Positions 1 to 7,422 of a stretch of DNA of 16,090 nucleotides are shown piece after piece (position 1 is the first letter of the stretch; every line of letters starts with the position of its first letter). The notes beneath the pieces are model-generated. The model worked only from the letters and a program-made list of their open reading frames with translations, had not been told where the DNA came from and made no database searches. Position numbers and translations under genes: made by a program. This stretch comes from DATLAN01 sp035527455 (GTDB lineage: Bacteria; Planctomycetota; Planctomycetia; Pirellulales; Thermoguttaceae): positions 1 through 16,090 of the forward strand of contig DATLAN010000417.1 of the NCBI GenBank assembly GCA_035527455.1. Direction: 5' to 3'.

Positions 1-75
1 CGCCTCGAAGCGGCCAAACAAAGCAAGAAGCCCAAACCCGATTCTCCGGAATCAAAACCTGGCTCCGAAGAATAG
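1..75 (+). CDS. C-terminal tail of an unidentified protein (partial)
   Basis: An open frame enters from the left edge and ends at a TAG at 73-75. The 24 residues seen (RLEAAKQSKKPKPDSPESKP then GSEE) are hydrophilic and rich in Lys, Pro, Ser and Glu, like a disordered tail. No domain is visible, so the function cannot be named. The frame could also be open by chance because it is so short. Confidence 0.4.
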   Translation, partial: RLEAAKQSKKPKPDSPESKPGSEE

Positions 76-101
76 TAAAACCACACTTCCTCTCGGGCAA
101 C

Positions 102-314
102 CTAATTGTCGCTAAAGGGTAGAGCTAATTGACGCCGAACAACTTCCTTGTTCCACTTACTTTTGAGGCAACTGGCCTGGACCTTTTCGAGCGCCTCGTC
201 GATCCGCTTTTCGAACCGCTCGGGCATCGCCGTACTTTGGTAATAATGCTCTGCGATGAAGAGTTCACTGGACGGATTGCCGTCCTTCGTTCGGTGACAG
301 GGGCGAATATACAT
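102..314 (-). pseudogene. Transposase remnant, IS1634/IS4-like (decayed)
   Basis: A 70-residue frame starts at an ATG (312-314, minus strand). The opening MYIRPCHRTKDGN resembles the start of IS1634-type transposases, which often begin M(F/Y)(I/V)R followed by a basic stretch and a DGK-type turn. The following part (ERFEKRIDEALEKVQASC) resembles the basic helical segment found much further inside such transposases. The two parts lie side by side here, which suggests a large internal deletion. No DDE catalytic residues are left, so it cannot be an active enzyme. The family call is from memory of the N-terminal pattern and is uncertain; it could instead be a small unrelated protein. The plus-strand frame over the same bases starts at a TTG and has no recognisable content. 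Confidence 0.35.
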
Positions 315-754
315 GCCCGGATTCTACCCACCGAACGGGCTTGCTCAACGCCAAAAGTCTTCACTACAACGCGATCCAACTTTCATCACGCCAAGAACGG
401 CCCCCACGGCGTGAACCCAGGCAAACCACACCCGCCCCGCGACCCCGTTTTGCCCGACAATATTTTGGAAAAAATGAATTCCCGGCTAGAACTGGCGAAG
501 TTGGGCTAGAGGGGAAAAGCACCACCCTTGGCCATTCGGGGGGGATTTGCGTTGACTTTTCTGATTATTTTGATATTGTAGATGTATTCCCTGGCGGCGC
601 CGATGTTGACGGGGTCCAGGTCTAGTCTTTTCGAAACGGTGCATGGCGGCACTGGTGAAAGAGCCCGCGAACGGGAGTGCGTGGGGCTTACTCTTTTCAC
701 ACACACACTTTGGTTCTCCCGGGACAGCACCGGCTCAGTGAGAGGGCACCGTTG
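315..754. other. Intergenic region before the surface-protein gene
   Basis: No convincing gene is seen. There is a weak 7-bp inverted repeat (386-392 with 408-414) and a sigma-70-like promoter at 552-579. Plus-strand frames at 129-509 and 341-625 cross this stretch but have no recognisable protein content and no ribosome binding site. The sequence may be decayed remains of the transposon represented by the neighbouring remnant. Confidence 0.4.
552..579 (+). promoter_or_regulatory. Predicted sigma-70-like promoter of the surface-protein gene
   Basis: TTGACT (552-557), a 16-bp spacer and TATTGT (574-579) match five of six and four of six consensus positions. Transcription would start near 586, giving a leader of about 170 nt before the ATG at 755. 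The region around the -10 is locally AT-rich in an otherwise GC-rich sequence. Confidence 0.4.
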
Positions 755-3700
755 ATGCGACTTTCCCGTGCTCGCTGCCGTGATCGTCGGCAGTCTCCTT
801 TCGAGCTGGGCCGAAGCGGACGCGGATCCCTCTTGTCGACTCGGCCTCGACGGCTGGGGCTGGAACTGCTGGAGGATCGCCGTCTTTTGTCGACCGTTGG
901 GACGGCCGACGACTTCGACTCGGGTCTGCTGGAGGGAACCATCCCCTATCCGGCCGATGCGGGCGGCAACAGTCGACCGGCGATTACCGGCACGATAGCC
1001 TACCAACTCGTCTACGACGACGAGACGATCGCCCCGTTTTGGGACGTGACGATCTCCGACGCCGACGCCGGCGAGATCGTCACGGTCCGGGTGTCTCTGA
1101 TCGATCCCTACGAACCTCAAGCGGATCGCGACGCCAACGGGATCCTCCTCGGCGGCGGGTTCGTCAAGACGGGTCCGGGACTGTACACGCTCAGCGGCGT
1201 CACGCCGGACGAAGCCACCGCGGCCATCCAGGCACTTTCGTTCGACCCCACGAATGTCTACCAGGGCACCAGTGCCCTGTTCCGCTTCGATCCGACCGAT
1301 CTGTTCAACTACCGGCCGTCGCAGGACCGCTTCTCCAAAGAAGGCGGGATGTTCACCCTGCACCGGCACTGGCAAACGGGCGGCAGCGTCTACCGATCGT
1401 GGATAGCCGTCGAGGCGTCCACGGTGGACGGTTTCTCGGCCGGCTTGGGGTCGGGCGAAGGGATCGGCGTGATCGAGGTCTCGCTATCCGCCTCGGCACC
1501 CTCGTTCTATTCCTCTTGGGGCCAGACGTTGACCGGTGCGACGGACTGGGCCGAGTATTGGAACCCGTGGACGCCCTATGTCTGGAACGACGGCGAGGGT
1601 GGACACGCCACGTGGATCAGCAGTTCCAGTGCGGGCTACGTTCGGCCGGACGCCTCCCCGGGCATTTTTGGATTTCACGTGTCGACGAACGAGGTCGTGA
1701 CCTACGGGAACAATTACACCTTCCGCTTTACCGGAAGGAACTATACCAACTATGACCCGGCACTGGTGTTCGATTCGTTCGTCGGCGGCTTCCCGTCCGA
1801 TCCTGCCGACAGCGGGTACGAGGCGACACTGAGCCTCCCGGCCCTGCATCTGGCGTCGACGAAGTTCACGATCACCGTGATCGACAGCACGAACAACCAG
1901 GCGGTCGACTCGAAGACCGAAGTGGACGCGGAAATGGGACACGATGAGCCGTCCGCAAACCTACCGCCGGACAGCCCGATCGATCCCGTGCCTCCAAGCG
2001 GCGGGACCGACGTTTCGACGACCGCCGACGTGCAGTGGTCGTGTACCGACCCCAACGGCGATACCTTGTACTATACCGTCTACTTCGAGAAGAACGACTC
2101 TTCGCCGGACGACGTCATCAAGAATGACTCGACCGGCGCGACGGCAGATCCCGGCCCGTTGGAGGGCGATTCCCATTACTACTGGAAGGTCAAAGCGGAC
2201 GACCACAGGGGCGGCGTGACGTGGAGTCCCGTCTGGGAGTTCCATACCGAGGCGATTCCCGGCGGCAATATCCTCGCGACGTTGACCGACCAGACCGGCA
2301 CAGCGGCCGCGGCATCGCAGACGCAGTTCGTGCTCGGTACCTCGCCCGTTATGCAGCAGACCGGGACGAATCCGGCGACTTTCTCGGACGTTTCGGCCGG
2401 CACCTACTCCCTGGAAGGTTATTTCACCAAGACTTCTCTCGGGCCGGAACTCTGGGCACGCGGCCAGGTCTCGGTAACCGCCGGCGAAACCATCGACGCC
2501 GACCTGCAACGCACGGAGCCGTACGCCTTCGACTTCGCGGTGAAACAGGCGGGCAACGACGTTACCGGGGGAACCGTGAACCGGGGGACTTCGGTGACGT
2601 ACGAAGTCTCGGTGAGCAACGACGGCCCGGAAAGCCGCGACGTCCGCCTGTCGCTCCGGGTAGACCGGGATCAATCCAGCCCATACGACTTCTCGGCCAC
2701 CAGTTCGGCGTACGCGATCGGCGGCGGCGGCACTCGGGTTTATACGTTCACCGACACTCTGGACGAAGTGGGAACGCACTACCGGCAGGTTGTGGTGGAA
2801 ACCCGGGTCGGCGGCAACTGGGTCCTGACCGACGCGTGGGACATGGCGGCGGTGCTGAGCGTGCAAGGCACGGTGCCGACGGCCGGATTCTCTTTCCAGC
2901 CGCTGCCTCGCCAAGAGGGCGCGGCGATCCAGTTCACCGACACTTCGACCAGCAGTCCTGACGAGATTGTCGCATGGGAGTGGAATTTCGCCGGGCTGGC
3001 CGCCAGTTACGAGCAGAACCCCTCGTTCGCCTTCCCCGACAACAAACTCTACCGGGTGACGCTGACGGTGACCGACGAGGAAGGATCGACCGATACGGTC
3101 GCCCGGTTGGTCTCGATCAGCAACGTGGCTCCCGCGGTCGACGCCGGGCCGGACGAGACGATCGGCGAGGGCGCCGCGTTCATCGGCAGCTCGGGAAGCT
3201 TTTCCGACCCGGGCGCGGACACCTGGACCGCGACGGTGGACTACGGCGACGGCTCCGGCGCGGAGCCGCTGTCGTTGGTCGGCAAACAGTTCGTGCTCGA
3301 TCACGTCTATGCCGATAACGGCGTTTATACGGCGAGCGTGACCGTGCGGGACGACGACGGGGCGTCCGGCACCGATACGCTCCAGGTCACGGTCAACAAC
3401 CTGCCCCCGTCGGTCGACGCAGGCCCGGACAAGACGGTCAACCAAGGCGCCCCACTGAGCAGTTCGGGCACGTTTTCCGACCCCGGGGCAGACACCTGGA
3501 CCGCCACGGTCGACTACGGCGACGGTTCGGGCGTCCAACCGCTGCAACTGACCGGCAAACAGTTCGCGCTCGATCACGTCTATTCCAACCACGGCACCTA
3601 CACGGTGACGGTGACCGTAAGCGACGACGAGGGAGCTTCAGGCTCCGACACGGCCAGCGTCACCGTCGTCGCAACGGCTCCCTCGGTCAATGCGGGCCCG

Positions 3701-5656
3701 GACAAGACGATCAACGAAGGTGGGACGTTCAGCAATTCCGTGTCCTTCACCGACGCGGGTCCGGGCCCCAGGACGGCCACGGTGGACTACGGCGACGGCA
3801 CCGGCGTGCAGTCGCTGGCAACGGTGGTCAGCCCGTTCACGCTTCCCAGCCACGTCTACGCCGACAACGGCATATATACCGCGACGGTGACCGTGACCAA
3901 CGGCGGCGGCGGGGCCGGCACCGATACCGTCCGCGTTACGGTCAATAACGTGGCGCCGACGCTCGACGCGGGTCCGAATCGGTCCGTCGTGGAAGGGACT
4001 ACGGTCAACGGCACCGCCACTTTCTCCGATCCCGGTTCCGATACGTGGACGGCCACCGTCGATTTCGGCGACGGCACGGGCGTCCAAGCCTTGGGGGCGG
4101 TCACCAGTCCGTTCGGGTACGCCCACGTCTATACGGCCGGCGGCCGGTTCACGGTGCGGGTTACGGTGACCGACGACGACGGATCGTCGTCCACGGATAC
4201 GGCGACCGTCACGGTCAGCTATGTGGCCCCGACGGTCGACGCCGGTCCGGATGCCGCGATGAATGAAGGAGACGCTTTCAGCCGTTGGGTTTCCTTCGCG
4301 GATTCCTACTCCGAGAGTTGGACGGCGACGGTGGACTACGGCGACGGCACCGGCGTGCAGTCGCTGGGAACAGTTGTCAGCCCGTTCAGCCTGCCCGCCC
4401 ACGTCTACGCGGACAACGGCGTGTATACGGCCAGGGTGACCGTGCGCGACGATGATTCGGCCACGGGCACCGATACGGCGATCGTCACGGTCAACAACGT
4501 GGCTCCGACGGTCAACGCGGGGCCGGACGAGACGATCAACGAAGGCGAAACGTTCCTCCGCTTGGGCACCTTCTCCGACCCGGGGGCCGATACCTGGACG
4601 GCCACGGTCAACTACGGCGACGGCTCGGGCGTCCAGCCGCTGGAACTCGACGACGACCAGTTCCTGCTCAGTCACGTTTATGCCGACGACGGCGTGTACA
4701 CGGTCACCGTCGCCGTGCAAGACGACGACGGCGGCAAGGGAACCAGCGACACGCTGACGGTGACCGTCACACCGGTCGTCGAGGTCGTCGGCCGCTACCT
4801 CTTCTACAACCATTCGGTCTACGACGACAACAACGCCGCGGCCGGCGTCGAGGACGACAACGCCGCGGCCGGCGTCGAGGACGACAACGCCGTAGCGATC
4901 GACAAGGAGCCGCTACTGCCGGGTCGGACGGCCGGATTCGCCAACTACACGAGCTACCACCGCGGCATCAACGGCCTGATCGTTGACGTCGACGATCTGC
5001 CGCACGACGTCGATCCGGACGCGGCCTTCGGTTTCAAGGTCGGCAACGACGACGACGCGGCCGGGTGGATCGACGCTCCGGCACCGGCGTCGGTTTCCGT
5101 GCGGTGGGGCAACGGCAACTCCGAGCACGACCGGGTGACGATCATCTGGCCCGACTACGCCATCCGCGACCAGTGGCTGCAAGTCACCGTGTCGGCCGAC
5201 GCGACGGGCATGGCCGGGGACGACGTCTTCTATTTCGGCAACGCGGTGGCCGAGACGGGCAACTCGCCGTCCGACGCCCGCGTCACCACGATCGACCTGC
5301 TGCTGGCCCGAAACAATCGGAAGTTGTTTCTTCCCCCGCCGGGAATCGCTTCTGCCTATGACTTCAACCGCGACGGGCGCGTGAATGCCACCGACGTTCT
5401 TTTGGCCAGGCAGCATCAAACGAACTTCGCGGACGTTTTGAAGCTGATCGATCTTTCCGACGCCCCCGGCGCGTTGCCGGCCGCCGTACCCGAAGCCCGC
5501 GACCTCGCATCCGCGGCCGAATCGGCCGTCTTTGCCGGCGAGCTGGATTGGCTTCTCGACTACGATCCGGTCGGTCTGCACGATCGGCCGTCGAAGACGT
5601 CCCACGCGGCCGACGATGCCGCGGACTCGCTCGACCCCGAGCGATTCTCCATCTGA
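755..5656 (+). CDS. Giant secreted planctomycete surface protein with PKD repeats and dockerin-like C-terminus
   Basis: The ATG at 755 is chosen because GAGAGG (740-745) lies 9 nt upstream and the protein then starts MRLSRARC; a GTG at 677 in the same frame adds 26 unlikely residues. The product has about 1633 residues. Residues 36-46 (LELLEDRRLLS) match the planctomycete sorting motif (LEPRxLLS type) found after the N-terminus of exported giant proteins. Next come a cadherin-like segment (about 60-170), an FN3-like domain (about 402-499, SHYYWKVKADD), a carboxypeptidase-regulatory-like segment (about 505-585), a CARDB-like segment (about 589-705), one divergent PKD domain (about 707-789) and six tandem PKD repeats (790-1338). 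The C-terminal part has the YLFYNHS and GWIDAPAPASVSVRWG pattern seen beside planctomycete dockerins. It is followed by two calcium-loop-like motifs (DARVTTIDLLLARNN near 1506 and DFNRDGRVNATDVLLAR near 1536) and a 64-residue acidic tail. It is probably an extracellular or cell-surface adhesion or scaffold protein; no enzyme domain was recognised. Confidence 0.9.
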   Translation: MRLSRARCRDRRQSPFELGRSGRGSLLSTRPRRLGLELLEDRRLLSTVGTADDFDSGLLEGTIPYPADAGGNSRPAITGTIAYQLVYDDETIAPFWDVTISDADAGEIVTVRVSLIDPYEPQADRDANGILLGGGFVKTGPGLYTLSGVTPDEATAAIQALSFDPTNVYQGTSALFRFDPTDLFNYRPSQDRFSKEGGMFTLHRHWQTGGSVYRSWIAVEASTVDGFSAGLGSGEGIGVIEVSLSASAPSFYSSWGQTLTGATDWAEYWNPWTPYVWNDGEGGHATWISSSSAGYVRPDASPGIFGFHVSTNEVVTYGNNYTFRFTGRNYTNYDPALVFDSFVGGFPSDPADSGYEATLSLPALHLASTKFTITVIDSTNNQAVDSKTEVDAEMGHDEPSANLPPDSPIDPVPPSGGTDVSTTADVQWSCTDPNGDTLYYTVYFEKNDSSPDDVIKNDSTGATADPGPLEGDSHYYWKVKADDHRGGVTWSPVWEFHTEAIPGGNILATLTDQTGTAAAASQTQFVLGTSPVMQQTGTNPATFSDVSAGTYSLEGYFTKTSLGPELWARGQVSVTAGETIDADLQRTEPYAFDFAVKQAGNDVTGGTVNRGTSVTYEVSVSNDGPESRDVRLSLRVDRDQSSPYDFSATSSAYAIGGGGTRVYTFTDTLDEVGTHYRQVVVETRVGGNWVLTDAWDMAAVLSVQGTVPTAGFSFQPLPRQEGAAIQFTDTSTSSPDEIVAWEWNFAGLAASYEQNPSFAFPDNKLYRVTLTVTDEEGSTDTVARLVSISNVAPAVDAGPDETIGEGAAFIGSSGSFSDPGADTWTATVDYGDGSGAEPLSLVGKQFVLDHVYADNGVYTASVTVRDDDGASGTDTLQVTVNNLPPSVDAGPDKTVNQGAPLSSSGTFSDPGADTWTATVDYGDGSGVQPLQLTGKQFALDHVYSNHGTYTVTVTVSDDEGASGSDTASVTVVATAPSVNAGPDKTINEGGTFSNSVSFTDAGPGPRTATVDYGDGTGVQSLATVVSPFTLPSHVYADNGIYTATVTVTNGGGGAGTDTVRVTVNNVAPTLDAGPNRSVVEGTTVNGTATFSDPGSDTWTATVDFGDGTGVQALGAVTSPFGYAHVYTAGGRFTVRVTVTDDDGSSSTDTATVTVSYVAPTVDAGPDAAMNEGDAFSRWVSFADSYSESWTATVDYGDGTGVQSLGTVVSPFSLPAHVYADNGVYTARVTVRDDDSATGTDTAIVTVNNVAPTVNAGPDETINEGETFLRLGTFSDPGADTWTATVNYGDGSGVQPLELDDDQFLLSHVYADDGVYTVTVAVQDDDGGKGTSDTLTVTVTPVVEVVGRYLFYNHSVYDDNNAAAGVEDDNAAAGVEDDNAVAIDKEPLLPGRTAGFANYTSYHRGINGLIVDVDDLPHDVDPDAAFGFKVGNDDDAAGWIDAPAPASVSVRWGNGNSEHDRVTIIWPDYAIRDQWLQVTVSADATGMAGDDVFYFGNAVAETGNSPSDARVTTIDLLLARNNRKLFLPPPGIASAYDFNRDGRVNATDVLLARQHQTNFADVLKLIDLSDAPGALPAAVPEARDLASAAESAVFAGELDWLLDYDPVGLHDRPSKTSHAADDAADSLDPERFSI
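3122..4770 (+). repeat. Six tandem PKD-domain coding repeats, 273-276 bp period
   Basis: Units begin at 3122, 3398, 3671, 3947, 4220 and 4496. Each opens with a variant of NVAPTVDAGPD, passes through FSDPGADTWTATVDYGDG, then HVYADNGVYTVTV and a DDDG turn, and ends in VTVNN. Near-identical stretches between units point to duplication of the DNA followed by point changes. Units 3 and 5 are the most diverged (for example FADSYSESWTATVDYGDG in unit 5). Confidence 0.9.
4832..4885 (+). repeat. Exact 27-bp tandem duplication (9 residues)
   Basis: The 27-bp unit at 4832-4858 is repeated exactly at 4859-4885 and a third, partial copy follows. It encodes NAAAGVEDD twice, then NAVAIDKEPL. Homologous planctomycete C-terminal domains usually have one such acidic segment after YNHS, so this looks like a recent in-frame slippage or duplication. 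Confidence 0.9.
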
Positions 5657-5719
5657 ATCCGGGTCTTGCCGGAGGAGATTCGAAATCGGCGGCGATGCGC
5701 TCCAAGATACACGCTCGGT

Positions 5720-5789
5720 ATCGTTCAGTATCGTTCAGCATCGTTCAGCATCGTTTAGCATCGTTTAGCATCGTTTAGCATCGTTTAGC
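5720..5789 (+). repeat. Seven head-to-tail 10-bp repeats
   Basis: Units of ATCGTTCAGT, then ATCGTTCAGC twice, then ATCGTTTAGC four times run without a break. The copies change by one base at a time from left to right, as expected for unit-by-unit slippage. The array lies 64 bp after the stop of the surface-protein gene and its last bases enter the hairpin at 5788. Confidence 0.95.
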
Positions 5790-5805
5790 GGGCGGGCTTG
5801 CCCGC
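5788..5805 (+). terminator. GC-rich hairpin after the surface-protein gene
   Basis: GCGGGC (5788-5793) pairs with GCCCGC (5800-5805) around a 6-nt loop, with an alternative register CGGGC-TT-GCCCG. No T tract follows, so it is at best a weak or factor-assisted terminator about 130 nt after the stop codon. Bases 5806-5952 carry no supported gene. Confidence 0.35.
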
Positions 5806-5952
5806 AGTTACGTAGAGGGGAAGCTCTCCCGGGTCGCAACGGCGGCCGCAAGCTCGGAAACCGGCCTTCGCTGGACTTGACGTTCCGACCCAAGACCGGC
5901 GAGCCCTTCGTTTGCGGAGTCGAGGTGCTGGAATCCGTGCCCGCCGGGACAG

Positions 5953-5981
5953 TTGCAGAGACCATCTCACACGATTATACT
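5953..5981 (+). promoter_or_regulatory. Predicted sigma-70-like promoter of the esterase gene
   Basis: TTGCAG (5953-5958), a 17-bp spacer and TATACT (5976-5981). Transcription would start near 5988, directly before the repeat element at 5998. The whole palindrome would therefore be transcribed into a leader of about 187 nt before the ATG at 6175. Confidence 0.55.
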
Positions 5982-5997
5982 CGGCCGCACTGAACAA

Positions 5998-6140
5998 CCA
6001 AATGGTAGCCGGATTCGCAAGAATTCGGGCCAAATGGTAGCCGGATTCGCAAGAATTCGGGCGTTGCCCAGTTTCAGCCGAAATGGCCCGAATTCTTGCG
6101 AATCCGGCTACGAATCCATGCCGACGGCAGATGGCTGAAC
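5998..6140. repeat. REPIN-like palindromic element, copy A, with duplicated left arm
   Basis: The left arm (GGTAGCCGGATTCGCAAGAA and so on) occurs twice in tandem with a 32-bp period (5998-6029 and 6030-6061). The second copy is a perfect 26-bp inverted match (6037-6062) to the right arm at 6086-6111, with a 23-nt loop. A 29-nt tail ending GATGGCTGAAC (6130-6140) follows. The same arms, a related loop and a same-length related tail occur at 8066-8174. Each arm contains a GAATTC. As RNA it would form a very stable hairpin. Confidence 0.9.
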
Positions 6141-6174
6141 AGTTACCAACCCGGCAATCAGGAGTCCACCCATC

Positions 6175-7074
6175 ATGAAGCTTGCATCCACCCCATCGAT
6201 CCTATTGTTTTTGGTCATCGGGACCTCCGCCCTCGCCGAGGATCGGCCGCTCGTCCTTGACGTCTGGCCCGGGGAAGTACCCGGCGAGAAGGGCGATATC
6301 GCCGAGGAGAAGCTGATTCCGCGCGGGCCGGAACCCGGATCGTGTGAGCGGTTGACGAACGTCAGCAAGCCGACCATCTCGGTGTATCGACCGAAGGAAG
6401 CGGACGGTCCGACGGCGGCGGTGCTGATCTGTCCCGGCGGTGGGTACAGTATCCTGGCCTGGGACAAGGAAGGAACGGAGGTCGCCGACTGGCTCAACTC
6501 GGTCGGCGTGACCGGCATCGTGCTGAAGTACCGGGTCCCGCGCCGCAACGACCGGCCGAAGCACCTGGCACCGCTTCAGGACGCTCAAAGGGCCATGAGC
6601 CTCGTTCGGTCACGCGCGGCCCAGTGGAATATCGATCCGGGGCGGATCGGCATCCTCGGTTTTTCGGCGGGCGGCCATCTCTCGGCGACCGCCTCGACGA
6701 ACTTCGACCAGCGGGCCTACGAGGCGATCGACGAGACCGACAAAACGAGCTGCCGGCCCGACTTCGCCGTGTTGATCTACCCGGCCTATCTGATCGAGGG
6801 CGACGCCCTGGCGCCCGAGATCCGCGTCGGCGGGCAATCGCCGCCGACGTTCTTCGTCCACGCCGGGGACGACCGCATCAGTTCGGAGAACAGCGTGCAG
6901 ATGTACTTGGCGCTGAAGAAGGCGGGAGTCAAGACCGAACTGCACGCGTTCACCGCCGGCGGTCACGGCTTCGGGCTGCGCCCCTCCGAGCACCCCTGTT
7001 CCGGTTGGCCACGGTTGTGCGAGCAGTGGATGCGGAGTTTGGGGTTGGTCGCAGACCCCACCACCGGCGGGTAA
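6175..7074 (+). CDS. Secreted alpha/beta-hydrolase, acetyl-esterase (BD-FAE/xylan esterase-like) type
   Basis: The ATG at 6175 follows GGAG (6161-6164) by 10 nt. The 299-residue product starts with a Sec signal peptide (hydrophobic residues 8-20, probable cut after ALA at 21). An oxyanion-hole motif CPGGGY (86-91), the nucleophile elbow GFSAGGH with Ser164, an acidic HAGDD (Asp232 or Asp233) and His264 in AGGHGF make a complete Ser-Asp-His triad in the right order and spacing. Length fits the family. Such planctomycete proteins often remove acetyl or other ester groups from plant polysaccharides and are exported; the substrate cannot be read from the sequence. The gene stands alone between repeat-rich gaps and is probably transcribed from the promoter at 5953. 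Confidence 0.85.
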   Translation: MKLASTPSILLFLVIGTSALAEDRPLVLDVWPGEVPGEKGDIAEEKLIPRGPEPGSCERLTNVSKPTISVYRPKEADGPTAAVLICPGGGYSILAWDKEGTEVADWLNSVGVTGIVLKYRVPRRNDRPKHLAPLQDAQRAMSLVRSRAAQWNIDPGRIGILGFSAGGHLSATASTNFDQRAYEAIDETDKTSCRPDFAVLIYPAYLIEGDALAPEIRVGGQSPPTFFVHAGDDRISSENSVQMYLALKKAGVKTELHAFTAGGHGFGLRPSEHPCSGWPRLCEQWMRSLGLVADPTTGG

Positions 7075-7300
7075 GCGGAGCGGACGGCCGATTCGATTCT
7101 TCGGGCTTGCCCTCTCAGCAACCTCCAAGTCTCCGTAGTAGGTCCGACCGCGATAGGTGGGTTGGGGAGCGAACATGCGTAATCTCTGGAAAACCGCACC
7201 GCTTGGGCGATCTGAATGCGACTAGGAAAAGAAAAGTGTAGTTGCAAGGTATTGCAGGATAGCGACTTGTGAAAAGATGGGTCGAATAGGCAAAAACTGC

Positions 7301-7328
7301 TTGCTTTTTTCTCCAGGTCTGATATAAT
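7301..7328 (+). promoter_or_regulatory. Predicted strong sigma-70-like promoter of the Flp-like gene
   Basis: TTGCTT (7301-7306), a 16-bp spacer and a perfect TATAAT (7323-7328). Transcription would start near 7335, giving a leader of about 88 nt. The upstream gap (7075-7300) holds no recognised gene; it is AT-richer than its surroundings near the promoter, which is typical of an upstream region. Confidence 0.65.
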
Positions 7329-7369
7329 CACGCCCATTGATGAACTTTGCGTGTTGGGCGCAGAGTTCT

Positions 7370-7388
7370 CCCCCGTCTTGGGGGTTTT
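7370..7388 (+). terminator. Terminator-like hairpin in the leader of the Flp-like gene
   Basis: CCCCC (7370-7374), loop GTCTT and GGGGG (7380-7384) are followed at once by TTTT (7385-7388). It lies between the promoter at 7301 and the ATG at 7423. It could therefore act as an attenuator, or end a short RNA of about 55 nt. Flanking TCT and GGAGA may extend the pairing imperfectly. Confidence 0.5.
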
Positions 7389-7422
7389 GGAGAGTTTTCC
7401 TTTTGCTTTGGAGGGAATTGCT

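Noticed and set aside
129..509. 126-residue plus-strand frame near the left edge
   Set aside because: Starts at a TTG without ribosome binding site, lies opposite the transposase-like remnant and shows no recognisable content.
677..754. GTG start 26 codons upstream for the surface protein
   Set aside because: No ribosome binding site at fitting distance; the ATG at 755 has GAGAGG and gives the usual short basic head before the sorting motif.
1961..3592. 543-residue minus-strand frame opposite the surface-protein gene
   Set aside because: A shadow frame caused by high GC and repeated PKD codons; the plus strand holds clear domains over the same bases.
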